DNA of 62,932 nt from contig JAGTSE010000019.1 of assembly GCA_018261615.1 (NCBI GenBank), positions 1 to 62,932 on the forward strand, in the 5' to 3' direction. This document shows positions 54,061 to 62,835 of this stretch, piece by piece. The DNA is from Pseudomonadota bacterium (GTDB lineage Bacteria > Pseudomonadota > Gammaproteobacteria > Enterobacterales > Enterobacteriaceae). The notes beneath the pieces are model-generated. The model saw nothing but the letters and a program-made list of their open reading frames with translations, did not search any database and was not told the DNA's origin. The position numbers were made by a program, and so were the translations under genes. The number at the start of each line of letters is the position of its first letter. The first letter of the stretch is position 1.

Positions 54061-55446
54061 ATGTTAAAAATCTTTAATACACTGACGCGCCAAAAAGAGG
54101 AATTCAAACCTATTCATGCCGGGGAAGTCGGCATGTACGTGTGTGGTATCACTGTTTACGATCTGTGTCATATCGGCCACGGCCGCACTTTTGTTGCCTT
54201 CGACGTGGTTGCGCGCTACCTGCGTTTTCTCGGCTATAAGCTGAAGTATGTGCGTAACATCACCGATATTGACGACAAAATCATTAAGCGCGCGAATGAA
54301 AACGGTGAAAGCTTTGTTGCGCTGGTCGATCGTATGATCGTCGAGATGCACAAAGATTTTGATGCGCTAAATATCCTGCGTCCGGACAGCGAGCCGCGCG
54401 CGACGCACCATATTCACGAAATTATTGAAATCACCGAACGCCTGCTGGAACGCGGTCACGCTTATGTGGCTGGCAACGGCGACGTGATGTTCTCGGTGCC
54501 GACCGATCCGACTTACGGCCAGCTTTCGCGCCAGGATCTGGAACAGTTGCAGGCGGGGGCACGCGTTGAAGTCGCGGAAGTGAAACATAACCCGATGGAT
54601 TTTGTGTTGTGGAAAATGTCCAAGCCGGGCGAGCCGAGCTGGCAGTCGCCGTGGGGCGAAGGGCGTCCGGGCTGGCACATTGAGTGCTCCGCAATGAACT
54701 GCAAACAACTGGGTTCACATTTCGATATCCACGGTGGTGGTTCTGATCTGATGTTCCCGCACCACGAAAACGAAATCGCCCAGTCGACCTGTGCGCACGA
54801 TGGCGAATACGTGAATTACTGGATGCACTCCGGCATGGTGATGGTTGACCGCGAAAAAATGTCAAAATCGCTGGGCAACTTCTTTACCGTGCGCGATGTG
54901 CTGAAGTATTACGACGCGGAAACCATCCGCTACTTCCTGATGTCCGGTCACTACCGCAGCCAGTTGAACTATAGCGAAGAGAACCTGAAACAGGCACGCT
55001 CTGCGCTGGAACGTCTATATACAGCACTGCGCGGCACGGACAGCGCAGTGCTGGCGGAAGGCGGTGAGGCGTTTGAAGCGCGTTTCGTTGAAGCAATGGA
55101 TGATGACTTCAACACGCCGGAAGCCTACTCGGTGCTGTTTGACATGGCGCGTGAAGTGAATCGTCTGAAAACGGAAGATGCGCATGAGGCTAATGCGCTG
55201 GCGTCACATATGCGCAAGCTGGCGGGCGTGCTCGGTCTGCTGGAGCAGGAGCCGGATGTTTTCCTGCAAAGTGGTGCGCAGGCGGATGATGGCGAAGTGA
55301 CAGAAATCGAACAGTTGATCCAGCAGCGTCTGGATGCGCGTAAAGCGAAGGACTGGGCGGCGGCCGATGCGGCGCGTGACCGTCTCAATGATATGGGGAT
55401 CGTGCTGGAAGATGGCCCGCAGGGCACTACCTGGCGTCGTAAATAA
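54061..55446 (+). CDS. cysS: Cysteinyl-tRNA synthetase
   Basis: A 461-residue class I synthetase, the E. coli length. The HIGH motif is in [16 protein letters not shown] and KMSKS in [12 protein letters not shown]. The active-site zinc is held by Cys28, Cys209, His234 and Glu238 in E. coli; the equivalent C and H blocks ([32 protein letters not shown]) are present. ATG at 54061 gives [15 protein letters not shown]; four codons upstream are an unlikely extension. Confidence 0.97.
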   Translation: MLKIFNTLTRQKEEFKPIHAGEVGMYVCGITVYDLCHIGHGRTFVAFDVVARYLRFLGYKLKYVRNITDIDDKIIKRANENGESFVALVDRMIVEMHKDFDALNILRPDSEPRATHHIHEIIEITERLLERGHAYVAGNGDVMFSVPTDPTYGQLSRQDLEQLQAGARVEVAEVKHNPMDFVLWKMSKPGEPSWQSPWGEGRPGWHIECSAMNCKQLGSHFDIHGGGSDLMFPHHENEIAQSTCAHDGEYVNYWMHSGMVMVDREKMSKSLGNFFTVRDVLKYYDAETIRYFLMSGHYRSQLNYSEENLKQARSALERLYTALRGTDSAVLAEGGEAFEARFVEAMDDDFNTPEAYSVLFDMAREVNRLKTEDAHEANALASHMRKLAGVLGLLEQEPDVFLQSGAQADDGEVTEIEQLIQQRLDARKAKDWAAADAARDRLNDMGIVLEDGPQGTTWRRK

Positions 55447-55447
55447 T

Positions 55448-55475
55448 AAAAAAAGCGGCTTTTGCCGCTTTTTTT
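55448..55475 (+). terminator. Terminator of cysS
   Basis: AAAAGCGGC and GCCGCTTTT form a stem with a 4-base loop, then a run of T, 2 bases after cysS. The A-run on the left makes it potentially bidirectional. Confidence 0.92.
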
Positions 55476-55511
55476 ATCTCTGGCGTATTTTTCTCTGCCA
55501 TTCTGTAACGA

Positions 55512-55545
55512 GCGCCGGATGGCGTTTATCTTGCCTGCACAACGC
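55512..55545. repeat. REP-like sequence
   Basis: GCGCCGGATGGCG is the core of an enterobacterial REP unit. A small CCTGC/GCAGG stem follows. Only one half of a BIME is recognisable. Confidence 0.5.
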
Positions 55546-55597
55546 AGGTTAACGCGAAAACCGCCATCCACCACTTAGAGCCTGATGGGATAGGTTC

Positions 55598-55690
55598 TTA
55601 ACGCCTATGCCACCACAAGAACCCCATCAATATTGCGCCCGGTAGTCATACCCACAGCAACTGCGAAATGATCACCTGGTGCCGACCAAT
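55598..55690 (-). pseudogene. ybcI: 3' remnant of ybcI (DUF457 membrane protein)
   Basis: The minus strand reads GRHQVIISQLLWV, an in-frame TGA at 55,646-55,648, then LPGAILMGFLWWHRR and TAA. It aligns with the C-terminus of E. coli YbcI (GHQVIISELMWVWLPGMLLM, then GMLWWRRR). The rest of the gene is missing. E. coli has ybcI between cysS and ybcJ; here the regulator and PTS genes now occupy the space. Confidence 0.7.
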
Positions 55691-55744
55691 ATGCTGGAAA
55701 TAACCATTATGGCCAATGAGATGCCGTTTATTGGACGCGGTTAA

Positions 55745-56761
55745 TTACGCTGACTCGCGGGCGATAAGCTGCCCGGAGAGCGTAACACGCTGGGTTTGCA
55801 ACTCTGGTTCTTTCAGTTTACGTAGCATCAGCCCGGCGGCCTGGCGCCCGGTCTCTTCACTGGCAGAAGAGACATAGGTGAACGAGGGCGAAGTGAGGTT
55901 GACGTGCAGCATATCTTCAAACCCTATCAGTGCAACTTGTTGAGAAAGAAAGACATCCTTGCCGATGGTGCGCCCGGTGTGGTGAATGCCGGATATCGAG
56001 CCAATCATCGCAGCCGGGGAGTGACAGAGCAGGGCGGTGATGGTGTTGTTATTTTCCAGCAACTGCCGGGTGGCGTAGCTTGCCGCCTGGGTGTCGTCAC
56101 TGCAATCCGGCGTTGAACCTTCACGCAGCACTAGCCCAGACTGGCTCATCGCGCTGCGAAAACCCAGCAGCCGCTGCTGGCGAAGTAAATCGCCCTCAAC
56201 GCCGCCAATATAGGCAATGTTGCGGTGCCCGCGTTCAATCAAGTAGCGCGTTGCCAGGCTCGCCGCCTGCCGGTTATCACGCATCACCAAATCGCAGTTT
56301 TCGTTGAGCAGTGACTGTGAAACGACGACCAGCGGTAGCTGGCACTGGCGGATCTGCTCAGGCAGCGAGGCGCTGCGCGTATCCGAGGCCAGATAAATCA
56401 CGCCCGCCACACCCTGCTGCTGGAAGGAGAGCAGGCAGCGATCCAGATGTTCGCCATCATTAAGCGGCTGGCCGAGGAACACCATATATCCCTGCTTTTC
56501 CAGCTCCTGAACAATACTGGCCATCACTTTGATGGAAAAGCTGTCGCTGAAATCGCGCAGAATAAGCCCAATCAGGTTTGAGGTATTGGCGCGCAGGTTA
56601 GCCGCCGCGACGTTTTGCACATAACCAAGTACCGCGATCGCCGCATGAACTTTCTCGATCGTAGCTTCTGAGATTTTCCCTTTCTGACGCAGCACCAGCG
56701 AGACGGTGGAGACGGAAACGCCCGCCTGTTTTGCGACATCAATAATGCTGACTTTCTTCAA
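55745..56761 (-). CDS. LacI-family regulator, MalI-like
   Basis: A 338-residue LacI/GalR-type regulator. The helix-turn-helix is SIIDVAKQAGVSVSTVSLVL at residues 4-23, with a SVSTVS recognition helix like MalI; a sugar-binding domain follows. It starts with TTG at 56761 behind GGGAG, there being no suitable ATG. It lies 81 bases downstream of the PTS gene on the same strand, separated by a hairpin. Repression of that gene is the likely role. The overall layout resembles E. coli malI/malX, but the arrangement here is tandem, not divergent. Confidence 0.86.
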   Translation of the reverse strand: MKKVSIIDVAKQAGVSVSTVSLVLRQKGKISEATIEKVHAAIAVLGYVQNVAAANLRANTSNLIGLILRDFSDSFSIKVMASIVQELEKQGYMVFLGQPLNDGEHLDRCLLSFQQQGVAGVIYLASDTRSASLPEQIRQCQLPLVVVSQSLLNENCDLVMRDNRQAASLATRYLIERGHRNIAYIGGVEGDLLRQQRLLGFRSAMSQSGLVLREGSTPDCSDDTQAASYATRQLLENNNTITALLCHSPAAMIGSISGIHHTGRTIGKDVFLSQQVALIGFEDMLHVNLTSPSFTYVSSASEETGRQAAGLMLRKLKEPELQTQRVTLSGQLIARESA

Positions 56762-56798
56762 CTCTGCTCCCTGAATTTCCTGCTTATCCGCCGGGTTA

Positions 56799-56827
56799 GC
56801 GCCTCGGGTAGCCTACCGCAGAGGCGC
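56799..56827 (-). terminator. Stem-loop between PTS gene and regulator
   Basis: GCGCCTC and GAGGCGC enclose an inner CGGGTAG/CCTACCG inverted repeat, giving one long strong stem. No T-run follows on either strand. It could reduce read-through from the PTS gene into the regulator gene. Confidence 0.55.
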
Positions 56828-56842
56828 CAGTCCGGCATATTA

Positions 56843-58342
56843 TTATTTGCCGATCATCGTGGACATGGTTTGTGCGATAAATTGTGCCCTCGCGCCAAAA
56901 ATCACCTGAATACCGCTGTCGCCCACGAATACCACGCCGCGTGCGCCCAGCCCGTTAAGGCCATCTTTATCCACCATTTCGCTCTCCGCCACTTCGAGGC
57001 GCAAACGGGTGATACAGGAACCCACGGAGTGAATATTCTGCGTGCCGCCCAGCAGGCTGATAATTTCAGTGGCCAGTTCGGTATCGGTTTTATCGTCCAC
57101 CACGGCGGTCACGTCGGTACGGCCTGGCGTTTTGACATCAAAACGGCGGATCACAAAGCGGAAGGTAAAATAGTAAATCAACGCCATCGGAATACCGACA
57201 ATAATGGCGTTCAGAAAGTTGGTCTGATAGCCGTTAAACGAAGGCAGAATGCCGAACGACAGGTAATCAATAAAACCGGCAGAGAACGATTTGGCGATGT
57301 GCGCATGCAGCAGGTACATCGTCATATAGGCAAGGCCCGCCATGATGGCGTTAAAGACATAGAGGATCGGCGCTACAAAGATAAAGGTAAATTCAACCGG
57401 TTCGGTGATCCCGGTCAGGAAGCAGGTCAGCGCCGCCGAGAAGAGGATACCGAAAGCAATCTTTTTGTTGCGGGTCTGCGCTTCGTGGTACATCGCAAGG
57501 CAAGCTGCCGGAAGTGCGAACAGCATCAGCGGGAACTCACCCTGCATAAATTTCCCGGCATTCTGGTAGGTGTCGCTGCTGAACGACTTCACCCCATCTT
57601 CCAGCATCTTGAACCAGATAGTCTGGTCGCCGTGGATCACCTGGCCGGCCTGCGTGGTGTAATCGCCAAACGAGTACCAGAATGACGGATACCAGATGTG
57701 GTGCAGGCCGAGCGGGATCAACGCGCGTTCTACCAGCCCGAAAATAAAGGTCGAGGCCGCCTGGTTATCGCCGTTGACGATCACCGACAACGCATCAATA
57801 CCCGCCTGGATGTGTTGCCAGACATGCGGCAACAGCAGGCCGAGCACAAATGACAGGAACGCCGTAGCAATGGCGACAAAGCGCTTGCCGGAGAAGAAGC
57901 CGAGAAACTCCGGCAACTGCATAGTGTGGAAACGGTTATAGCACCAGGCGGCGAGAATACCGCAGATCAGGCCGCCAAAAACGCCCATTTGCAGCGTCGG
58001 GATCCCGACTACCATGGCGTATTTTCCGCCCTGCGAGGCCATCTCCGGCGTAATGCCTAACATGGTGCCGATGGTGATGTTGGTGATAAACACCGATACC
58101 GCCGCCGACAGTGCCGCGATCCCGGATTCGGAGGCCAACCCGACAGCTGAACCGATGGCGAAAAGCATGGGCAGGTTATCAAAAATGACGCCGCCTGCGT
58201 TCATCATCAGCGGCAGATGGAATTTGTCGCCGAAGGCCAGTAATAAGCCCGCAGCCGGTAACAGCGAGATTGGCAGCATCAGTGCGCGACCAATCATCGA
58301 TAATTTAGACAGCGATTTAACAAACCCTGATATCAGACTCAT
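56843..58342 (-). CDS. PTS EIICB transporter, glucose/maltose family (MalX/PtsG-like)
   Basis: A 499-residue EIIC-EIIB protein. The EIIC part (about residues 1-400) has ten or so membrane segments and FLTGITEPVEFTFIFVAPIL with the conserved substrate-site Glu. The EIIB domain has its phosphorylation Cys near residue 443 in SCITRLRLEV. There is no EIIA domain, so it should use a soluble EIIA such as Crr. The sugar is uncertain: glucose, maltose or an alpha-glucoside. Its control region holds a palindrome that the adjacent MalI-like protein could bind. Confidence 0.88.
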   Translation of the reverse strand: MSLISGFVKSLSKLSMIGRALMLPISLLPAAGLLLAFGDKFHLPLMMNAGGVIFDNLPMLFAIGSAVGLASESGIAALSAAVSVFITNITIGTMLGITPEMASQGGKYAMVVGIPTLQMGVFGGLICGILAAWCYNRFHTMQLPEFLGFFSGKRFVAIATAFLSFVLGLLLPHVWQHIQAGIDALSVIVNGDNQAASTFIFGLVERALIPLGLHHIWYPSFWYSFGDYTTQAGQVIHGDQTIWFKMLEDGVKSFSSDTYQNAGKFMQGEFPLMLFALPAACLAMYHEAQTRNKKIAFGILFSAALTCFLTGITEPVEFTFIFVAPILYVFNAIMAGLAYMTMYLLHAHIAKSFSAGFIDYLSFGILPSFNGYQTNFLNAIIVGIPMALIYYFTFRFVIRRFDVKTPGRTDVTAVVDDKTDTELATEIISLLGGTQNIHSVGSCITRLRLEVAESEMVDKDGLNGLGARGVVFVGDSGIQVIFGARAQFIAQTMSTMIGK

Positions 58343-58387
58343 GCTGATTTCCCCCGAAATTGCGCATTTTGCGCGTTATTATTGTCA

Positions 58388-58414
58388 GTAGAATGTTTTA
58401 GTATAACGTTCTAC
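58388..58414. promoter_or_regulatory. Candidate operator before the PTS gene
   Basis: GTAGAA...TTCTAC encloses a 27-base imperfect palindrome with the centre TTTTAGTATAACG, 45 bases upstream of the PTS ATG. LacI-family sites are palindromes of similar size, so this is the best candidate for the MalI-like regulator. A -10-like TATAAC falls inside it. Confidence 0.6.
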
Positions 58415-58554
58415 TTATCGTGAGATAAGGGAAAAAAGCTGCAACTAAATTTTTACATTCAGCCAGATCAATTAATGATTATTTGAGGTTGATCGGTAAT
58501 AAACCGTGATGATTGCGGGGGATTAACCAAGAAAGGCCGAATAGCGCCTATCGC

Positions 58555-58610
58555 CTTATCCGGCCTGGAAACGCGTAATTTGCAGGCCGGATAAGTGCAG
58601 CGCCATCCGG
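58555..58610. repeat. REP/BIME element
   Basis: CTTATCCGGCCTG and CAGGCCGGATAAG form a perfect 13-pair inverted repeat with a 15-base loop, followed by the second REP motif GCAGCGCCATCCGG. The composition is typical of paired enterobacterial REP units, which can bind IHF, Pol I or gyrase. It lies between the PTS gene control region and ybcJ. Confidence 0.85.
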
Positions 58611-58625
58611 TATTCTGGCAGGTGC

Positions 58626-58838
58626 TCAGGCGGTGACGGTCACGCTCTGGCCGTCAAAACTCACCGTCTGACCGGCAACGATTTTGCAGCGTTTGCGCGT
58701 TTCCACCGCGCCATCCACATTCACCAGACCTTCAGCAATGACGATTTTCGCTTGTGCGCCGCTCTCGCTCCAGCCTTCCAGTTTCAGCAGATCGCACAAC
58801 TCTACGTGCGGGTGTTTCCCCAGGGAAAATGTTGCCAT
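58626..58838 (-). CDS. ybcJ: S4-like RNA-binding protein YbcJ
   Basis: A 70-residue S4-domain protein (LCDLLKLEGWSESGAQAKIV) with the alpha-L RNA-binding motif and a basic surface. It is thought to bind structured RNA, but no target is known. It begins 1 base after the folD stop, so translation is coupled. Confidence 0.93.
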   Translation of the reverse strand: MATFSLGKHPHVELCDLLKLEGWSESGAQAKIVIAEGLVNVDGAVETRKRCKIVAGQTVSFDGQSVTVTA

Positions 58839-58839
58839 C

Positions 58840-59706
58840 TTATGCGCCTTCTACATCATTATATTCTTCACACGCTTGCAGCGTGTTCTGGATCAGGGTG
58901 GCGACGGTCATCGGGCCGACACCGCCCGGAACCGGGGTAATATATGCCGCGCGGGCTGCGGCTTCTTCATAAATCACATCGCCGACCACTTTGCCGTTTT
59001 CCAGGCGGTTAATGCCGACATCAATAACAATCGCGCCCTCTTTGATCCACTCGCCCGGAATAAAGCCCGGTTTACCGACCGCGACGATCAGCAGATCGGC
59101 GTTCTCAACGTGATGACGCAGATTTTTGGTGAAACGGTGCGTCACGGTTGTGGTGCATCCCGCCAGCAGCAGCTCCATGCTCATCGGGCGACCGACGATA
59201 TTGGACGCGCCGATCACAACGGCGTTGAGGCCGAAAGTATCAATGTTGTAGCGCTCCAGCAGCGTCACGATCCCGCGCGGTGTGCAGGGACGCAGACGCG
59301 GCGCGCGCTGGCACAGGCGACCCACGTTATACGGATGGAAACCGTCAACGTCTTTATCCGGAGCGATACGTTCCAGCACTTTCACATTGTCGATACCGGC
59401 GGGCAGTGGCAACTGCACCAGAATACCGTCGATGGTGACATCGGCGTTCAGCTTGTCGATAAGTTCCAGCAGCTCGGCTTCGCTGGTGGTTTCAGGAAGA
59501 TCGTAAGAGCGGGAGATGAAACCCACTTCCTCACAGGCTTTGCGCTTGCTGCCGACATAAATTTGCGATGCCGGGTTGCTGCCAACCAGTACGACTGCCA
59601 GGCCTGGGGCACGTTTCCCGGCCGCAATGCGTGCCCGTACTTTTTCCGCAACCTCAGAGCGCACCTGCTGCGCAATCGTTTTACCATCAATAATCTTTGC
59701 TGCCAT
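58840..59706 (-). CDS. folD: Bifunctional methylene-THF dehydrogenase/cyclohydrolase FolD
   Basis: A 288-residue FolD that interconverts 5,10-methylene-, methenyl- and 10-formyl-tetrahydrofolate with NADP. The active-site Lys lies in [14 protein letters not shown]; the cofactor-binding block is [19 protein letters not shown] and the C-terminal signature is [18 protein letters not shown]. It is the last conserved protein gene before argU. Confidence 0.97.
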   Translation of the reverse strand: MAAKIIDGKTIAQQVRSEVAEKVRARIAAGKRAPGLAVVLVGSNPASQIYVGSKRKACEEVGFISRSYDLPETTSEAELLELIDKLNADVTIDGILVQLPLPAGIDNVKVLERIAPDKDVDGFHPYNVGRLCQRAPRLRPCTPRGIVTLLERYNIDTFGLNAVVIGASNIVGRPMSMELLLAGCTTTVTHRFTKNLRHHVENADLLIVAVGKPGFIPGEWIKEGAIVIDVGINRLENGKVVGDVIYEEAAARAAYITPVPGGVGPMTVATLIQNTLQACEEYNDVEGA

Positions 59707-60295
59707 CAGAGAGAGGATTCCATCTGTCGTTTCAACTAAGGGGGATGTGACTATTTTGTCAGAAGCGCGACGTGCTGTCAGTTATCGTTTGCGTATTTCA
59801 CCTGCAAAGAGGAGGCCAGAGAGCGGAAAATGTCCCGTGAAGTCCCGTTTTTAACGAAATTTCAACAAGTCATCTCCCTCAGTAAGAATCCCCACAGGAA
59901 AATTAAAGTCCCGACGATATTTTCTTGTTCATTACGCGTTTACTTTATTGCGGTAGCAATTGTTTTGCCCGCAGATATTAATGTTACGGTGTTTTCTGCG
60001 AGAGAGGGAAAACACAGGAAGTGAATATCGGCTGAATTATATCTTTACAGAAAGAAGATATTTTAACTGGCATTAAGTGTCTTCAGGAATCAAACGGTTT
60101 CCGGCAGGGGGCCGGAGCCGGATGTGGGTATTCACGGCGCTCTGGCAGAAGGCAGAGTTCGTAGCCGTAAAGAGCATCGTCATTGAAAGGTACTGAAGGA
60201 GGTAATTAGCCGTGATTAATTGCTCTGAAAATCAGAAAGGATGGCGCGAAAGTGTTCGCAGTCGTTCAGTAAGCAAGCAGCCAGCGGAAAATACA
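59707..60295. other. Intergenic region between folD and argU
   Basis: About 590 bases with no gene I can support. It includes the folD upstream region, an AT-rich patch (59,900-60,060), and a mixed stretch before the tRNA promoter. E. coli carries the sfm fimbrial genes and fimZ here; I recognise no trace of them. A 64-codon frame at 59,830 lacks a well-placed ribosome site and any family look. Confidence 0.5.
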
Positions 60296-60323
60296 TTGAC
60301 TCATCAGGCGCTGACCGTATAAT
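60296..60323 (+). promoter_or_regulatory. argU promoter
   Basis: TTGACT (60,296-60,301) and TATAAT (60,318-60,323) with a 16-base spacer: a near-consensus sigma-70 promoter. It ends 40 bases before the mature tRNA, consistent with a short 5' leader. Confidence 0.85.
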
Positions 60324-60363
60324 TCCAGCCGTTTCCACCACAAAGGTGGAACATCCGCACAAT

Positions 60364-60440
60364 GCGCCCTTAGCTCAGCTGGATAGAGCAACGGCCTTCT
60401 AAGCCGTAGGTCACAGGTTCGAACCCTGTAGGGCGTACCA
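60364..60440 (+). tRNA. argU: tRNA-Arg (anticodon UCU)
   Basis: A 77-base tRNA including encoded CCA. The acceptor stem GCGCCCT pairs with AGGGCGT, and the T arm has GGTTCGAACC. The anticodon loop CTTCTAA gives UCU, which reads the rare Arg codons AGA and AGG. In E. coli the 3' end of argU is the attachment site of the DLP12 prophage; an integrase remnant lies right beside it here as well. Confidence 0.97.
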
Positions 60441-60455
60441 TTTAATTTCAGTAAG

Positions 60456-60850
60456 TTACGCTAATTTCAATCCAGCCTGATTTCCTCCTTGTGTCGTATT
60501 TGTGTCATGGTTGCAAAAAATGGCATCAATTTTCCGCGCGTGTTCGTTTAAATGGTTCGGCACCAAGTGAGCATAACGACGGACCATTTCGAGCGACTCC
60601 CTGCGCCCATTTCCTGCAGAACGGACAGCGGTATGCCGGATTGAATTAACCAGCTCGCCCAGGTATGCCTCAGATCGTGAAAACGGAAGTCCTCGATGCC
60701 CGCTTTTGCCAGCCCAATGCGCCAGGCGCTGTTGTCGTCCACACGCATTTTCCGGACCGCCGGAGTGACAGTTTTGTCCGGCCGCGTTGATGGCTTCGTG
60801 TGAACGAATACCCACCTTGAGCTTTTACCGGAGAGAATGCGCAACCTGCA
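60456..60850 (-). pseudogene. Tyrosine recombinase (integrase) C-terminal remnant, frameshifted
   Basis: One minus-strand frame carries [15 protein letters not shown] and [20 protein letters not shown], the HxLRH box of phage integrases. After VLQEMG a single missing base shifts it, and the next frame continues [17 protein letters not shown], with the catalytic Tyr, to the natural stop. The N-terminal arm-binding and first catalytic segments are absent. It lies 16 bases from the 3' end of argU, the usual place for an element's int gene. It is not functional. Confidence 0.83.
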
Positions 60851-60961
60851 ATATTATCATTCAGGCCGCACAGAGCACGGGAATTAACCTGGGCGCAGTG
60901 TCGGGAAGAAATAAAATCCGGCGACAGAAAATACCCCGCTCCGGACAATGACGATGATTTA

Positions 60962-61207
60962 ATGAAAGCTGTTTCCGCTGCTGCTGGTGAACTGGGTTAC
61001 GAGGTGGAATTTCTGGAAGATGACGGAATACTCCTCGATACACAGAACGCCGAATTTTATTTTCAGCGCAATGACCTGAGAGAGAACGCGGCACTGTTGC
61101 TGCTTACCCAGGGGAGAGAACTGTTCTACACCGCGACGGATTTCGCTGACGAGATAGCCGACTGGAGCCCGGAGGGAATAAAAGCGCTGTCACTCTGGTG
61201 CGAGTAA
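60962..61207 (+). CDS. Hypothetical protein, possibly 5'-truncated
   Basis: An 81-residue acidic protein (KAVSAAAGELGYEVEFLEDD) that I do not recognise. No ribosome site is convincing before the ATG at 60962. The same frame stays open upstream to about 60,820 and reads coherently from about 60,880 (RELTWAQCREEIKSGDRKYP), so the natural start may have been lost at a junction with the integrase remnant. It lies in the accessory region after argU. Confidence 0.4.
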   Translation: MKAVSAAAGELGYEVEFLEDDGILLDTQNAEFYFQRNDLRENAALLLLTQGRELFYTATDFADEIADWSPEGIKALSLWCE

Positions 61208-61250
61208 TAACGTCCAGATTCAGCAAAATCGCTGAAAAACGAAACCGACA

Positions 61251-61349
61251 GGTTGACACTTTTCCTGCCAGGATTAAAAAAGTGTCAACCCGGCTACGTG
61301 CCCCGCCAGTGCTGAGTTTTTGGGGCAATTTGCGAAAAGTGTCAACCCG
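61251..61349. repeat. Three copies of AAAAGTGTCAACC
   Basis: GGTTGACACTTTT (61,251-61,263) is the reverse of AAAAGTGTCAACCCG at 61,278-61,292 and at 61,335-61,349. The first two face each other as an inverted repeat; the third is a direct repeat of the second at a 57-base spacing. They lie in the 290-base gap before the DUF3289-type gene, so they could be regulator sites or iteron-like repeats of the mobile region. Confidence 0.65.
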
Positions 61350-61383
61350 TCTCCTAAGATTTCCTAAGTTTTTTGCCGCGGAT

Positions 61384-61410
61384 CGGTAAACCATGCAGAA
61401 CGGTTTACCG
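61384..61410. repeat. Perfect nine-base inverted repeat
   Basis: CGGTAAACC and GGTTTACCG flank a nine-base centre. It precedes the DUF3289-type gene by about 90 bases. It may be an operator or a terminator-like stem for the preceding ORF; no T-run follows. Confidence 0.6.
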
Positions 61411-61496
61411 TTCAGAAATCCGAATTCGCACGGCAAAAAGCAGGTAATATTTACACCGTGGTAAGGCACTGACTATGATTGCGGCACTAAGGCAGC

Positions 61497-62364
61497 ATGG
61501 ACTATCACTACGAGGAACGTAATTTTATGCCTGTACTCCGCTTTCCCTGCACGATATTCAAAACGCAAAAATGGATGGACGACTACAGCGCCAGCGATAT
61601 GCTGTGCGGCGATTTGTCCGAAATCCAGCTCAAAGCACAGTTTCATCTGGTGGATGTTTCCACCAGGGCGAACCCGTACACGTTGACGAAAATCACCCCG
61701 TTCAGCCAGCCGCAATCAATGTTTCATGGCTCCCGCGGCGAAGGGGATAAAATCACCCGGCAGCAGTGTGCCGCTATACTCTTTGACGAGTTCCGGGACT
61801 TATCCCGCACCTTTGCGATGTACGGCCCTTACAAGCCGCTAATACAGCAGATGATCACCCACATGCAGAAAGCTAACGGCGCACCGTTCCGGCATATGCT
61901 GCTGGACAGGGCATTGAAGGAACATATTGTTAATGACAGGACAGAGAACAGCACGCTTGCACGATTAAAGGAAGTTATTGGAAAAAATATTGATTGGGGA
62001 AATAAATATTATCCTGTAAGAGAGAAAGATGAGCTAAAGGGGGCAATCATGGATGGCAAGCTCCCCCAAATTTGACCGCTTTCAGGATAACTTCAACGGC
62101 ATGGGAATAACCGTACACGATACCTGGGCGACACATATCACAATTAAGTCATTACAGGTTGATAATGATCGTTACCGTGCTGTAGTCCATTACAAAGTTC
62201 AGGATCACTTTGGGTTGGATAGTGACGACATATCAAATGTTAAGTTTAATCAGTTCCGTTTCTTCCGTATCTGGTTTGTGCTCCAGCGTTACAGCCAGTT
62301 TGGTTTCAAGCCCTTTATGACCATAATGGAAACCACCATTGAAATCACAGGTTCTCGCAAATGA
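61497..62364 (+). pseudogene. DUF3289-family gene split by a frameshift
   Basis: The first frame (61,497-62,075) reads FPCTIFKTQKWMDDYSASDM, LVDVSTRANPYTLTKITPF and RTFAMYGPYKPLIQQMITHM. It ends KLPQI at a TGA. The second frame (62,053-62,364) resumes KFDRFQDNFNGMGITVHDTW and ends TIEITGSRK. Removing one C from the run CCCCC at 62,063-62,067 joins them as KLPKFDRF, giving a protein of about 285 residues, the usual DUF3289 size. Function unknown. Start could be ATG 61,497 or 61,527. Sequencing error, recent mutation or slippage are all possible. Confidence 0.7.
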
Positions 62365-62825
62365 GAGTAAAAAATAAGAAAACCACTATGTTGCTCGTCG
62401 TGGCGGGTTGTGTGCTGCTTGGCTGCTGGCTTTGGTTGTCGCTGCGTACAGTGGAAATCGTCGCAGTTCATGAGGATGGTAACCATGCTTCTGTTTTAAT
62501 CAAAGCTTTCCCTGTGACGGATAAGGGAAAAGTAAACTGGTGGCTAAAAAACAAAGATATGCTGAGGGATAAATATGATATTCCCAAACCATCATCCTCA
62601 GGGAATTTCACTATTATATTTTGGGATTTTGGTGACGGTTACAAGGAAGAGGGAAAGTATGACAGACGTTGTTTTGATGATATGAAAACAAAAGAAAATT
62701 GCATTGAAAAGAATGCTGTTTTTGCTGTCAGACAATACCACGATGATGATGTTATTTTTGCTACTTATGAGGGAAGATATTCATTAAATAAAAGTGGTGA
62801 CATAATAAAAATCAAACGAGAGTAA
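62361..62825 (+). CDS. DUF943 family membrane protein
   Basis: A 154-residue protein with one N-terminal membrane segment (about residues 9-28, LLVVAGCVLLGCWLWLSL) and a soluble part with the family blocks AFPVTDKGKVNWWLKNKDML, DKYDIPKP and IIFWDFGDGYKEEGKYDRRC. DUF943 genes are enterobacterial, often in clusters and next to DUF3289 genes; no function is established. It overlaps the end of the DUF3289-type frame by 4 bases, so the two are coupled. The gene is visibly richer in A and T than the core genome. Confidence 0.78.
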   Translation: MRVKNKKTTMLLVVAGCVLLGCWLWLSLRTVEIVAVHEDGNHASVLIKAFPVTDKGKVNWWLKNKDMLRDKYDIPKPSSSGNFTIIFWDFGDGYKEEGKYDRRCFDDMKTKENCIEKNAVFAVRQYHDDDVIFATYEGRYSLNKSGDIIKIKRE

Positions 62826-62835
62826 GTGATCTCCC

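Noticed and set aside
59830..60024. 64-codon ORF between folD and argU
   Set aside because: The GGAGG motif is too far from the ATG, composition is not gene-like, and I see no family resemblance.
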